Origin: Streptomyces sp. ASQP_92
GTDB taxonomy: Bacteria > Actinomycetota > Actinomycetes > Streptomycetales > Streptomycetaceae
Reading direction: 5' to 3'
Assembly (NCBI RefSeq): GCF_025399895.1
Contig: NZ_JAODUA010000001.1
Coordinates: 868,001 to 932,000 of the forward strand
Length of the DNA stretch: 64,000 bases
Part shown: positions 27,173 to 35,977 of the stretch, in pieces
How the letters are laid out: every line of letters begins with the position of its first letter
How positions within the stretch are numbered: the first letter of the stretch is position 1
Translations under genes and position numbers: made by a program
The notes under the pieces: generated by a model
Database searches by the model: none
What the model was told of the DNA's origin: nothing
What the model saw: only the letters and a program-made list of their open reading frames with translations

Positions 27173-27656
27173 CCGCGTACGGGCTGCCCCCGCCGTCCGT
27201 CTTCGCCGCCTGCTCCCCGACCACCGCGTACCCCAGGCCCTCGTAGTAGCGGATCAGGGCCGCGTTGTCCGAGCGGCAGTCCAGGCGGCACAGCGGGCGG
27301 CCCGCCTCGGCGGTCCGCCGCTCGGCGTGGGCCAGCATGGCCCGGCCGGAGCCGCGCGGCGCGGCCGCCCGGTCCACCATCAACCGGTGCACATAGCCGG
27401 CCACCGGCGGCTGTTCGCCCCAGGCCGGCTCGTCCCGCCACCACAGTTCGTACGCCCCGACGACGGCGGACCCGGCGCGGGCGAGCCACACCTCGCCCTC
27501 CTTCATCCGCAGCCGGAAGTGCTCGGCGTCCTTGCCGCCGGGCTGCCACTGGTCGATGCCGTGGTCCCGCATCCAGCGGGCGGCGCCGTCGTACAGGCCG
27601 GTCAGGACGGGGAGGTCACCGTCGCCGGCGAGGTCGAAGAGCAGTTCCGGGGTCAT
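27129..27656 (-). CDS. GNAT-family N-acetyltransferase
   Basis: Protein of 175 residues with a full GNAT fold: the acetyl-CoA loop appears as RGSGRAMLAHAE near residues 103-114, after YVHRLMVD (beta4), and the C-terminal strand as IRYYEGLGYAVV. It transfers an acetyl group to an amine; the substrate is unknown. It starts at ATG 27656 without a clear Shine-Dalgarno site. It is 21 bp downstream of the TetR gene on the same strand and may be co-transcribed with the oxygenase cluster. Its 3' end overlaps the convergent ATPase regulator. Confidence 0.85.
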   Translation of the reverse strand: MTPELLFDLAGDGDLPVLTGLYDGAARWMRDHGIDQWQPGGKDAEHFRLRMKEGEVWLARAGSAVVGAYELWWRDEPAWGEQPPVAGYVHRLMVDRAAAPRGSGRAMLAHAERRTAEAGRPLCRLDCRSDNAALIRYYEGLGYAVVGEQAAKTDGGGSPYAVTLMEKALAPGSRP

Positions 27657-27677
27657 GGAACGATCATGCCGCAGGGC

Positions 27678-28391
27678 TCAGCCGAGCCGGGGCGAGGGCA
27701 CCAGGGGGAGCAGGGCGCCGAGCCGGCCCACCAGCTCGCCGAACGGGCCGTCGGCCGGCTCGTCCGCGAGCATGCGCAGCACGATCGCCGCCATCTCCTC
27801 GTCCTGGGCGGCGCTCACCGCGGCCAGCGCAGCGAAGTCGTGCACCAGCTGCAACTCCAGCTCATCGCGGGGGATGCGCCGTCCGTCCAGCCAGATCAGC
27901 GCCGTCGCCTCGGCGAGCGACACCCACGACCGTACGACCAACTCCAGCCGCGCCGGCGGCTGTTGGACGCCCAGGTGGGACAGGATCTGGAGGTACGCGG
28001 CGTCGCGCACCTCGTCGATCATGGCGTTGGCGGTGGAGGAGCCGACGGCCGGGCCGCCCCGCATCAGCGCGGAGAAGCCGGGCCCGTGCTCGTCGACGAA
28101 GTCGAAGTAGCGCCCCATCACCCGCAGCAGCCGGGCACCGAGCGGGCCCTCGTGGGGCTCCAGGAAACGACCGGCCAGCTCGTCCGCGGCCCGGCGCAGC
28201 GCGGCCTCGTACAGGCTCTGCTTACCGGGGAAGTAGTGGTACACCAGCGGACGGGAGATGCCCGCTGCCGCCGCTATCTCGTCGATGGACACCTCGTCGG
28301 GCGAGCGGTGGCTGAACAGTTCGAGGGCGACCCCGATGAGCTGCCGCCTGCGCTCCTCGACGCCCATCCTGCGCCGTACCCCGGTCGTCAT
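27678..28391 (-). CDS. TetR-family regulator
   Basis: Protein of 237 residues from ATG 28391 (MTTGVRRRMGVEERR). The N-terminal helix-turn-helix reads SIDEIAAAAGISRPLVYHYF with the usual following GKQSLYEAALRR; the rest is an all-helical ligand domain. It lies 13 bp downstream of the reductase gene in the same orientation, after the PF10118 gene, so it probably controls this three-gene operon. TetR proteins beside oxygenases often sense the substrate or a fatty molecule; the ligand here is unknown. Confidence 0.87.
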   Translation of the reverse strand: MTTGVRRRMGVEERRRQLIGVALELFSHRSPDEVSIDEIAAAAGISRPLVYHYFPGKQSLYEAALRRAADELAGRFLEPHEGPLGARLLRVMGRYFDFVDEHGPGFSALMRGGPAVGSSTANAMIDEVRDAAYLQILSHLGVQQPPARLELVVRSWVSLAEATALIWLDGRRIPRDELELQLVHDFAALAAVSAAQDEEMAAIVLRMLADEPADGPFGELVGRLGALLPLVPSPRLG

Positions 28392-28404
28392 GCGAACAGA
28401 GTAC

Positions 28405-29469
28405 CTATAGGTCGAGCACCAGCTTCCTGCCGAGGCACCGCGATACACAGATCAGCATCGAGTCGTCGCGTTCCGTGTCCGTGAGCAGTTCGTCCCGGTG
28501 GTCGATCTCGCCTTCCAGGACCCGCTGTTGACAGGTTCCGCAGAAGCCCTGCTCGCAGGAGTAGGAAACACCGGGTACCTCCGCGCGCAGCACGGAGAGC
28601 AGCGAGCGGTCCGCCGGGACGGCGAGGGTGCGGCCCGAGCGGCGCAGCTCCACCTCGAACCCGGCGCCCGTCGCGGACGCGCCGGGCGCGAACCGCTCCA
28701 GGTACGGGATGCGGCCGGGGCCGAGTGCCGCGGTGACCGCCTCCATCAGGGGCTCGGGTCCACAGCAGTAAACGGCGGCTTGCGCAGGGGAGTTGGCGAG
28801 GAAGGCGGCGAGGTCCGGCAGCCCCGACTCGTCCTCGGCGACCACGGTGACCCGCCCGCCGAACCGCTCTACCTCGTCGAGAAAGGGCATCGTGGTCCGC
28901 GAGCGGCCGCCGTACAGCAGCCGCCACGAGGCGCCGGCGGCCTCAACCGCCGCCAGCATGGGCAGGATCGGGGTGATCCCGATGCCGCCGGCCACGAACA
29001 CGTACGAGGCGCTCGCCACCAGCGGGAAGCGGTTGCGCGGCCCGCGCGCGGAGAGCTCCACCGCCTCCGTGAGCCGCTCGTGCACCTCCGCCGAACCGCC
29101 CCGGCCGCCCTCGACGAGACGGGTGGCGACGGTGTACGAGGTCCGGTCGGCGGGGTCACCGCAGAGCGAGTACTGGCGCACCAGGCCCGACGGCAGCACC
29201 AGATCGAGATGCGCGCCCGGCTCCCAGGAGGGCAGCTCGCCCCCGTCCGGCGCCACCAGACGCAGCCGTACGACGCCTTCGGCGGGCTCGGTGCGCTCGC
29301 CGACCCTCAGCCTGAGGGCGACGGTGGAACGCCTGCTGCCGCGCCCCGATATGGGGTCCTCCAGGGCGGGCAGCGGCCACAGCGGCGAGACGCCGATGCG
29401 GCGGCGCAGCGCCCGCCGGGTGAGCAGCGCGGCCCCCGCGGCCAGGGCGAGGGTGGTGGCACGGCGCAT
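28405..29469 (-). CDS. Ferredoxin-NADP(H) reductase fused to a C-terminal [2Fe-2S] ferredoxin domain
   Basis: Protein of 354 residues. A short N-terminal hydrophobic and Arg-rich stretch (1-24) may attach it to the membrane. FAD binding is shown by RQYSLCGDP near residue 103, NAD(P)H binding by AGGIGITPILPM near 170, and the plant-type [2Fe-2S] cluster by Cys-x4-Cys-x2-Cys (CEQGFCGTC near 303) plus a last Cys in MLICVSR. This order is that of phthalate dioxygenase reductase and VanB-type reductases, which pass electrons to an oxygenase. It starts one base after the stop of the PF10118 gene, so that protein is the likely electron acceptor. Confidence 0.92.
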   Translation of the reverse strand: MRRATTLALAAGAALLTRRALRRRIGVSPLWPLPALEDPISGRGSRRSTVALRLRVGERTEPAEGVVRLRLVAPDGGELPSWEPGAHLDLVLPSGLVRQYSLCGDPADRTSYTVATRLVEGGRGGSAEVHERLTEAVELSARGPRNRFPLVASASYVFVAGGIGITPILPMLAAVEAAGASWRLLYGGRSRTTMPFLDEVERFGGRVTVVAEDESGLPDLAAFLANSPAQAAVYCCGPEPLMEAVTAALGPGRIPYLERFAPGASATGAGFEVELRRSGRTLAVPADRSLLSVLRAEVPGVSYSCEQGFCGTCQQRVLEGEIDHRDELLTDTERDDSMLICVSRCLGRKLVLDL

Positions 29470-29470
29470 G

Positions 29471-30358
29471 TCAGCGGCCCCCGCCCGCGCCGGGCGAGGA
29501 CGCGAGATAGGCCACGGCCTGCGCCGTACTGCCCTCCTGCGAGGGGTGGTAGTCCCGGCTCAGATAGCGCGGGACGGACTTCAGCATGGCGGGGGTGGAC
29601 GGCAGCATCCCGGCGCGGCCCGCCCGGTAGAACGCCCTCAGGCTCGCCCGGCCGACCGACGGCGTCGGGTCGTTCGCCATGAAGAAGCGGGCCCCGCGCT
29701 GCCACAGGAAGGCGAGCGCGGTGAACGCGGTGGCCCAGGTGCGCACCCGGCGCCGGTAGCCGCCGTCGAGGTGCAGGAACAACTCGAAGGCCACCGAGCG
29801 GTGCTCGACCTCCTCCGCGCCGTGCCAGCGCAGCAGGTCCAGCATCGTGGGGTCGGCGCCGCACCGGTCCAGGGTCTCGGCGTTGAGGATCCAGTTGCCG
29901 AGGAACGCGGTGTAGTGCTCTATCGCCGCGATCGTGGCGACCCGCTCCATCAGCCACCACCGGCGCGCCCGGCCCGGCGGCAGCGTCCGGTCCCCGAGGA
30001 GCTTCTCGAAGAGCCAGTCCACCTGCGCGGTGTAGGGCGTCGGGTCGAGGCCGAGCTTCTTCAGATGGGGCAGTACGTCGTCGTGCGCGGCGGAGTGCAT
30101 CGCCTCCTGGCCGATGAAGCCGATGACGTCCTCGCGCAGCCGGTCGTCCGTGATGAGCGGCAGCACCTGCTTGTACACGTGCACGAACCAGCGCTCACCG
30201 GCCGGCAGCAGCAGATGCAGCACATTGATGGTGTGGCCGGTGAACGGGTCGCCCGGTATCCAGTGCAGCGGGGTGTTCTCCCACGCGAACGAGACGTTCC
30301 GGGCCTTCAGCTCGATGCGCTCCTCCGCGACCGGAGCGGGCTGCGGCGTATTAGACAT
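29471..30358 (-). CDS. PF10118-type protein, probable di-iron oxygenase
   Basis: Protein of 295 residues of the family usually labelled metal-dependent hydrolase (PF10118). The sequence shows a ferritin-like ligand pattern: GQEAMHSAAH near residues 83-92, AAIEHYTAF near 145 and AEEVEHRSVAFE near 180, that is paired Glu-x-x-His elements on helices. With a dedicated NAD(P)H-FAD-[2Fe-2S] reductase one base downstream, a di-iron oxygenase or desaturase role is more likely than hydrolysis; this is inference. A TetR gene ends the operon. The substrate is unknown. Confidence 0.8.
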   Translation of the reverse strand: MSNTPQPAPVAEERIELKARNVSFAWENTPLHWIPGDPFTGHTINVLHLLLPAGERWFVHVYKQVLPLITDDRLREDVIGFIGQEAMHSAAHDDVLPHLKKLGLDPTPYTAQVDWLFEKLLGDRTLPPGRARRWWLMERVATIAAIEHYTAFLGNWILNAETLDRCGADPTMLDLLRWHGAEEVEHRSVAFELFLHLDGGYRRRVRTWATAFTALAFLWQRGARFFMANDPTPSVGRASLRAFYRAGRAGMLPSTPAMLKSVPRYLSRDYHPSQEGSTAQAVAYLASSPGAGGGR

Positions 30359-30424
30359 GGCGTCAATGTACTGACGGGTACGCCGCAGCGACAGGGGTCC
30401 GCACCGGATTGTTCGGGGGAGGGC

Positions 30425-32368
30425 TCAGCGCAGGGTGTTGATCGGACTCCCGTCCGCGAGCCGCCCGTTGAGCTCGGCGCGCGCCCCCTCCTTGGCCCGT
30501 ACCGCCAGCAGATTGCCCTTCTCGCTGCCGGTCATCCCGCCGGACAGCGTCACCGACGCCACCTGCGGGCTGCCCGCCGCGAGCACGAACCAGTTCCCGC
30601 CGCGCGATTTCCACAGCACCCCGGCCAGCACCCGCGCCTCGCGGGCGCCGCAGGACGCGGTGTTCTCGGCGCGGGCCACGATCGCGCCCGGCGCGAGCCG
30701 GGTGGAAGGCGCCTGGAACTGGGCGAACACCCGGCTGCCCGCGCCCCGCCAGGTCTCGGCCCGGGTGCAGATCCAGTCGCCGGTGCCATTGCTCTCGGGC
30801 AGCGCCTGCTGGGCGAACCGCCAGTCGTTGACGGAACGCACCCCGTGCGAGCGCACGGTGGGCAGCAGGCACGCGGTGCGCGCCCAGCCCTCGCGCGCCG
30901 AGCGGTCCCCGACATCGCGGACGTCCGAGGGCGGGCCCCAGGTCAGCCGGGCCGGAGCCAGCTCGCCGAGGTCGGTCATCAGCCGCACCCCGCTGTCGTC
31001 GTGGAACTCCAGGGCGTCCCAGGACGTGCACTGGCGCGCCTGGCTCGGCGAGATGACCGGGCCGGTCACCCCGTTCCCGTCCCGGCGCAGTTCCCGAGCC
31101 GAAGCGTCCGGCGTGAGCAGATCGCGTACCGAGACCTCGCGCACCCAGGGCGCCGTCAGATAGCGCACATTGCCGTCGGTGCGGCCCACCACGAGCGCGC
31201 TCGCCGAGGTCGCGTCGGCGGCGTCCACCCGCGCGAAGTCGAGCGCGGCCCCGGCGGTGCCCTGGTGCGGCTCGGCGTAGCGGGCCACCCGCAGCCCGTC
31301 GTAGAACAACACCACCCTGGCCTGGTCCACATCGCCCGCGAACAGCAGTTGGGGCGCGCCCATCGGCGGACCCGAGGGGGTGCCGGGCGTCGCCGAGACC
31401 TGCACGGACTCGCCCGGCCGCGCCCACACCGCGAGCGCCCGCCGCAGCAGCGCCGCGTCGCCGAGCAGATTGCCCCGGGCCGGCCACACCGAGAAGTCGG
31501 TCCGGGTCGCGGTCGTCCACGCCGTGGGCTCGACCCGCAGCAGCCGGCCGGGGTCGAGCGCGGCCAGGGCCGCCGGGTTCTGCGCGGAGGCCGGCGCGGC
31601 CGCGCCGTTCGGCCCCCAGCCGTCGCCGGGCAGACCGATGAGCGCCCCGCACACCACGAGCGCCGCCACGGCGGCGAGCGCGGCCCGGCCGTGCTGGCGG
31701 CGGCGCATCAGATCGGTGGGCCGCGCCTGGAGCGAGCAGGGGTCGAACTCGGCGGACTCCAGCAGCGCCGAGCGCGGCTCGGCCTCGCCGGCCTCGGTGA
31801 GGGCGCGGCGCGCGTGGTCGACCCCGGCGGCGGTCAGCTCCGCGCACACCGCCTCGTCGCCGAGCCGTTCGAGGCCGCGCAGCACATAGGCCGCGCGGGC
31901 GGGCCCGGACAGGGCGGATAGGTGCTGGTCCAGGGCGAGTTCATCGGCGCCGCCCGAGCGCGGGAACAGCCTCAGGCCCCAGACCTGCGGCAGCAGCGGC
32001 GGGAACTGGGCCCGCTTGGGCCAGGCCCTGCGCCGCAGCGGAAGCCCCGCTTCGAGTGCCTGGCGCACCACCCGCCGCCGGACGTACACATACCCCGGAT
32101 CCACGCCCGCGTCGGCCCGCCGGGCCCCCGGGATCAGCCCTCCGGCGGAGGCGTCACCGGAGCCGCCGCGGCCGCGCGGCAGCGAGCGCTGCACGATGGC
32201 GTGCGCGGTCAGCACCCGGCGGTTGCGCCCGAGGGAGGGCGGCAGCACGAGGTAGGCGAGCCGCACCAGCCGCGGGTAGTGCTCGACGAGCGCGGCCTCG
32301 GCCTGCTCGACGCCGACGGAGGGGGCGGGTGGGTTGAGGATGTCCTGCTCTGGGGCCACGTTCAGCAA
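30425..32368 (-). CDS. Single-pass membrane protein with sigma-factor-like cytosolic part
   Basis: Protein of 647 residues that I do not recognise by name. Residues 20-70 (ALVEHYPRLVRLAYLVLP) and 165-215 (ALSGPARAAYVLRGLERL) look like degraded sigma-70 region 2 and region 4 helices, although no promoter-recognition sequence is clear. A transmembrane helix (AALAAVAALVVCGALIGLP) lies near residues 229-247. The remaining 400 residues are predicted outside the cell, with few Cys. It could be a sensor whose cytosolic part mimics a sigma factor. No operon partner is evident. Confidence 0.75.
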   Translation of the reverse strand: MLNVAPEQDILNPPAPSVGVEQAEAALVEHYPRLVRLAYLVLPPSLGRNRRVLTAHAIVQRSLPRGRGGSGDASAGGLIPGARRADAGVDPGYVYVRRRVVRQALEAGLPLRRRAWPKRAQFPPLLPQVWGLRLFPRSGGADELALDQHLSALSGPARAAYVLRGLERLGDEAVCAELTAAGVDHARRALTEAGEAEPRSALLESAEFDPCSLQARPTDLMRRRQHGRAALAAVAALVVCGALIGLPGDGWGPNGAAAPASAQNPAALAALDPGRLLRVEPTAWTTATRTDFSVWPARGNLLGDAALLRRALAVWARPGESVQVSATPGTPSGPPMGAPQLLFAGDVDQARVVLFYDGLRVARYAEPHQGTAGAALDFARVDAADATSASALVVGRTDGNVRYLTAPWVREVSVRDLLTPDASARELRRDGNGVTGPVISPSQARQCTSWDALEFHDDSGVRLMTDLGELAPARLTWGPPSDVRDVGDRSAREGWARTACLLPTVRSHGVRSVNDWRFAQQALPESNGTGDWICTRAETWRGAGSRVFAQFQAPSTRLAPGAIVARAENTASCGAREARVLAGVLWKSRGGNWFVLAAGSPQVASVTLSGGMTGSEKGNLLAVRAKEGARAELNGRLADGSPINTLR

Positions 32369-32445
32369 AACGAGCGAATGTGGAGATGGTCACCCCGGGC
32401 CCAACCAGCGCACGCCACCCGGGAGTTGACGCCGGTGCGGGGTGG

Positions 32446-33240
32446 TCACGCGATGAGCCGTTCGCGCAGCCGGGACACCGCCTCGTCCGGCACCCCGAGC
32501 CCCTCGCGGACGTACTTCTCCATCGAGCCGTACCGCGACGCGACCTCGTCAAGCGCCGCCCCCAGGTACTGCGGCACCACGCCGATGACGGCGAGCGCGA
32601 TCTCGGGGTCGCCGCCCTGGGCGACGAAGCCCTCGATGAGCGGGGCGAAGGCCTCGCGCACCGCCGGGTTGACCGACAGGTACTCGCGCTCGACGGTCTC
32701 CTCGTCGGCGCCGAGCAGGGTCAGGATCACCGTGGCCGCCCAGCCGGTGCGGTCCTTGCCCGCCGTGCAGTGGAAGAGGAGCGGCACCGCGTCGTCGGCG
32801 GCCAGCTCCGTCAGGAGCGTGCGGTAGGCGGCGCGGGCGGAGCCGGAGGAGACGAGCGCGCGGTAGGTGTCGGCGAACAGCGCCTGAGCGCGGCCGCCGC
32901 CCAGGTGCCTCTCGGCCAGGACCGGGTCGGATAGGATGTGCTTGAGCTGGGCCGCGGCGGGCGCCCCGGCGGCCGAGATCGTGTCCGCGAGCGCGTCGGC
33001 GACCAGCAGGCGGGCCCCGGCCGGCACCCGGTCCGGATGGTCGGCGCGCTCCGCGTCGGTGCGCAGGTCCAGGATCGTCCGCAGCCCGAGCGAGGCCACC
33101 GCGGGGTCGGCGGCCGGGTCCATGCGGTCGAGCTGGCCGGCCCGGAAGACCAGGCCCGGGCGGACGCTGCGGCCTCCGGAGAGCGGGGCGGAGCCGAGGT
33201 CACGCAGATTGGCGATGGTGGTGGCGGGGATCGCGATCAT
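32446..33240 (-). CDS. Protein tyrosine / dual-specificity phosphatase (PF13350, MptpB-like)
   Basis: Protein of 264 residues, cytosolic. The signature loop FHCTAGKDRTG lies near residues 155-165, holding the nucleophile Cys and the phosphate-binding Arg, with the extra Lys and Asp of the MptpB / triple-specificity branch. The N-terminal LRDLG and FRAGQLDR elements match the same family. It removes phosphate from Tyr or Ser/Thr residues or phosphoinositides. It starts at ATG 33240. It lies between unrelated genes, and no kinase is adjacent. Confidence 0.92.
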   Translation of the reverse strand: MIAIPATTIANLRDLGSAPLSGGRSVRPGLVFRAGQLDRMDPAADPAVASLGLRTILDLRTDAERADHPDRVPAGARLLVADALADTISAAGAPAAAQLKHILSDPVLAERHLGGGRAQALFADTYRALVSSGSARAAYRTLLTELAADDAVPLLFHCTAGKDRTGWAATVILTLLGADEETVEREYLSVNPAVREAFAPLIEGFVAQGGDPEIALAVIGVVPQYLGAALDEVASRYGSMEKYVREGLGVPDEAVSRLRERLIA

Positions 33241-33268
33241 GTACGGGTGGCTCCTGAGCGGGGGAAAT

Positions 33269-33850
33269 CTACCGGTTTCCTCCCGAACGGTAGTCCACGG
33301 CCCGCGCCACCCCGAGGCCGAGCCCCAGGGCCGCGTAGTGTCCCGCGTCCGTGAAGCCGCGCCCGGCCCCGAGCAGGGGCTTCACGGTGAGCGCGAGCAG
33401 GGCCGCGCGGGCGCCGGTGCGCAGGGCGCCGCGCGGGAGCGTTGAGGTCAGCGCCCCGAGGGTGGCGTAGAAGCCGTAGCTGCCGCCCACGTCCAGGGCG
33501 GAGCGGGTGGCCGCCGAGGGGCGGCCCGCGCGCAGGCCCCCGTACACCAGGAGGGTGGCCCCTCCATGGCCGAGCGCGAAGACCCCGGCCGCCCACCAGG
33601 CCCCGTGCGCGTACTCCGCGTAGCCCAGCACGGCGAGCAGGAGCAGTGCGTAGGGCAGCTCCATGGGCTCCTCGACGAGCAGCGCGCTGGTGGCCAGCGT
33701 CGCGTGGCGGCCGGCGCTCAAGTTGTCCACGTTGGTGGAGCACGAGCGCAGCAGGTCCCGGCGGGCCGCGTCGTCGAGCAGCCGCCGGCTCGCGTACGCG
33801 ATCAGCTGGACGCCGCCCACATACAGCGGCGCGAGGGTGGGGACACGCAT
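33269..33850 (-). CDS. Rhomboid-like membrane protein, probably without protease activity
   Basis: Protein of 193 residues from the ATG at 33850 (MRVPTLAPL); an ATG at 33868 would add six residues and no start has a strong ribosome site. Five or six hydrophobic segments are present. The pattern FALGHGGATLLVYGG resembles the His-bearing helix of rhomboid proteins, but no Gly-x-Ser-Gly active site is visible, so it is probably a pseudo-rhomboid. It ends 29 bp after the tyrosine phosphatase start on the same strand. Function is unknown. Confidence 0.75.
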   Translation of the reverse strand: MRVPTLAPLYVGGVQLIAYASRRLLDDAARRDLLRSCSTNVDNLSAGRHATLATSALLVEEPMELPYALLLLAVLGYAEYAHGAWWAAGVFALGHGGATLLVYGGLRAGRPSAATRSALDVGGSYGFYATLGALTSTLPRGALRTGARAALLALTVKPLLGAGRGFTDAGHYAALGLGLGVARAVDYRSGGNR

Positions 33851-33948
33851 GTGTCCATGATCGGGCATCGGGGGCCCGGCCGCCCGGCGGCGTACGAAAT
33901 ATCGCCAAGTCGCTTTGTTCATAAGGGAGTTGGGGGCAGGATGGGGTG

Positions 33949-34335
33949 ATGCGAAACCATGCACGAGTGGTCCTTGGGGCGGTTGTGGCACTCGCCGTGC
34001 TGACCGGGTGCGACGCGTCGTCGCCGAAGCCTTCGAAGACCGCGGGCGGAACCCTGGAGGAGCTGGCCGCCCGCGCCGACTGCCGGCCGGTCCTCTCGAC
34101 GGACTCGGCCGAGCTGCGCCGGGCCAACTGCACGACGGCGGACGGCCGTTATGTGCTGGCCACCTTCGCCACCGACCGCGGCCAGCGGGAGTGGATCAAC
34201 GAGGCGAAGGACTACGGCGGCGCCTATCTGGTGGGCCGCAAGTGGGTGGCGGTGGGCGAGCAGTCGGTGGTCACGGCACTGCGCGGCCGACTCGGTGGCA
34301 GTGTCGAGACCGGGACCATGCATTCCGGACACTGA
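33949..34335 (+). CDS. Small secreted lipoprotein
   Basis: Protein of 128 residues from ATG 33949 (a GTG lies one codon earlier). The signal sequence ends in lipobox VLTGC, so it should be lipid-anchored. The mature part has two more Cys residues (ADCRPVL and ANCTTAD) that may form a disulfide, and no recognised domain. An upstream GGCAGG serves as ribosome site. It is divergent from the rhomboid-like gene. Confidence 0.75.
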   Translation: MRNHARVVLGAVVALAVLTGCDASSPKPSKTAGGTLEELAARADCRPVLSTDSAELRRANCTTADGRYVLATFATDRGQREWINEAKDYGGAYLVGRKWVAVGEQSVVTALRGRLGGSVETGTMHSGH

Positions 34336-34386
34336 CCGGGTCGGCCGCGCGGCGGCAGATGCCTCCTCGCGCCCTGGCGCGGGGGC

Positions 34387-35877
34387 TCAGGCGCAGGAGC
34401 GCCCCGAATTGACGCAGTCCACCACCTTCCCCATCAGCGCGTCGCTGAAGACGTCGATGAAGTCACCGTGATCGGTGACGGGCTTGTGGAGCTGCTCGGG
34501 GAACGAGTCCACCGCGAAGGCGCCGGCCTTGGCGGGCAGGTCGTAGACGATGCGCTGCACGAGCTGGGGAATCGCCTTGAATCCCGCCGGACAGGCACCC
34601 GACTTGTCGGCGAAGGCGACATGGGTGCGGTGATTGGCGCTGTCGATGTTCTTTCCGTCCCAGCAACTCTGGAAATTGAAGGTGCGGACCACTTTGCTGC
34701 CCTGGGGGCACAGCGGGTATTTGTCCTTGAGCTGGCGGTTCTCGAATCCGGTGCAGCTCCAGGAGGCATTGGCATTGGCGTCGCCATTGGTGAACGCCTT
34801 CGCGTCGCCGGTGATGATCCGCAGGAACCGGGGCATCGCGGTGACCTTGCCCACCGGGCTGCCGACGAACCGGATCGTCGCCTGCGCCGGGGTCTGGATC
34901 TTTCCGACGTTCTTGTCCTTGCCGCCGCCCTTGGCCTTGGCGTCCACGTCGTTGCCCTGGCCGAGAAGGCGGACGACCGGCCAGTAATAGGTGGACTTGT
35001 CGCCCTGGTTGCGGCAACTCGTCTTTCCCCGGGCCAGATCGTTGTCACTGGCGAAGGCGTCCGTCGCCTGGTTTCCGACGTAGTCGTGCATATGGTGGGC
35101 GCCATTTCCCACACCCGGCGCGACGATCACGTTGTCGGGGTTGCGTTTGCCGTTCTCGTTGCGCCCGCAGTCGCTGGTGAAGCTCCCGGTGGAGGCGCCG
35201 CGCCGGGCGGGCGGGGCGGCGACGTTCGGGCGCACGGACCGGATGTCGACGAAGTCGCGGCGGGAGAGACCGGAGGCGGAGGCGGCGAACGACTGGACGC
35301 CGACATCCTCGCCCTGACCGTTCCCCTGCCCGTCCTGGCCGCCTTGAGCGTCCTGCCCGTCCTGCCCGTTCTGGCCGTCCTGCGCACCGGACGACGGGTC
35401 GTCGGCGGCCCGCATCGTGCAGGGCGCGAGGCCCTTGCCGTTGAGGTCGCGCTGCCCGGTGGCGTCCGCGATGCGCCCGATGGAATCGGTGCGCTGCTCT
35501 TTCAGCGGGGCGAGCACCATCGAGTCCGCGAGGCGGGGATCGCGCTGGATCCGGTCCTTGTTGTCGGCGAACGTCGTATACGCGTCAGTGATCTGGGTAT
35601 CGAGGTCGGCCAGCTGGCGGTCGACCCGCGACTTCGCGGAATCGGGCACGGTGGACAGGGAATTACCGACGTCCGGACAGTCGATGGTCGACACCATGCG
35701 CATCTGCGCCATGTCGTGCCCGGACGACCCGTGGCCGCCCCCGCCGCCCTCACTGGCGGACGCGTAGAAATTGACCGCGGCGAGCCCGCCTCCCCCCAGG
35801 ATGAGCGCGGCCGCGGCCAGCGTCATCCGGCGGGGAAGGGTCGAGCGTTTTCGGGGTGAGCGTGCGATGCGTCCCAT
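34387..35877 (-). CDS. Secreted DUF1996 protein
   Basis: Protein of 496 residues. Residues 1-40 contain a basic stretch and a hydrophobic signal segment (MTLAAAALILGGGGLAAVNF). A helical segment and a low-complexity linker of repeated Gly-Gln-Asp (GQDGQNGQDGQ) near residue 165 join it to a DUF1996 domain (about 240-490) with conserved HHMHDYVG and SFNFQSCW-like elements and several Cys pairs. DUF1996 proteins are secreted in fungi and actinomycetes; no enzyme activity is established to my knowledge. It stands alone between convergent and same-strand genes. Confidence 0.87.
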   Translation of the reverse strand: MGRIARSPRKRSTLPRRMTLAAAALILGGGGLAAVNFYASASEGGGGGHGSSGHDMAQMRMVSTIDCPDVGNSLSTVPDSAKSRVDRQLADLDTQITDAYTTFADNKDRIQRDPRLADSMVLAPLKEQRTDSIGRIADATGQRDLNGKGLAPCTMRAADDPSSGAQDGQNGQDGQDAQGGQDGQGNGQGEDVGVQSFAASASGLSRRDFVDIRSVRPNVAAPPARRGASTGSFTSDCGRNENGKRNPDNVIVAPGVGNGAHHMHDYVGNQATDAFASDNDLARGKTSCRNQGDKSTYYWPVVRLLGQGNDVDAKAKGGGKDKNVGKIQTPAQATIRFVGSPVGKVTAMPRFLRIITGDAKAFTNGDANANASWSCTGFENRQLKDKYPLCPQGSKVVRTFNFQSCWDGKNIDSANHRTHVAFADKSGACPAGFKAIPQLVQRIVYDLPAKAGAFAVDSFPEQLHKPVTDHGDFIDVFSDALMGKVVDCVNSGRSCA

Positions 35878-35977
35878 GGAACTCCTTCGCTTGAAGCGCG
35901 CAGTTCCATACGCAAGTGAGGGGTGGGGCGTTCAACGGCTCCGGAGATTAACGGGAGTTGACACCCGCCCCGACGGC

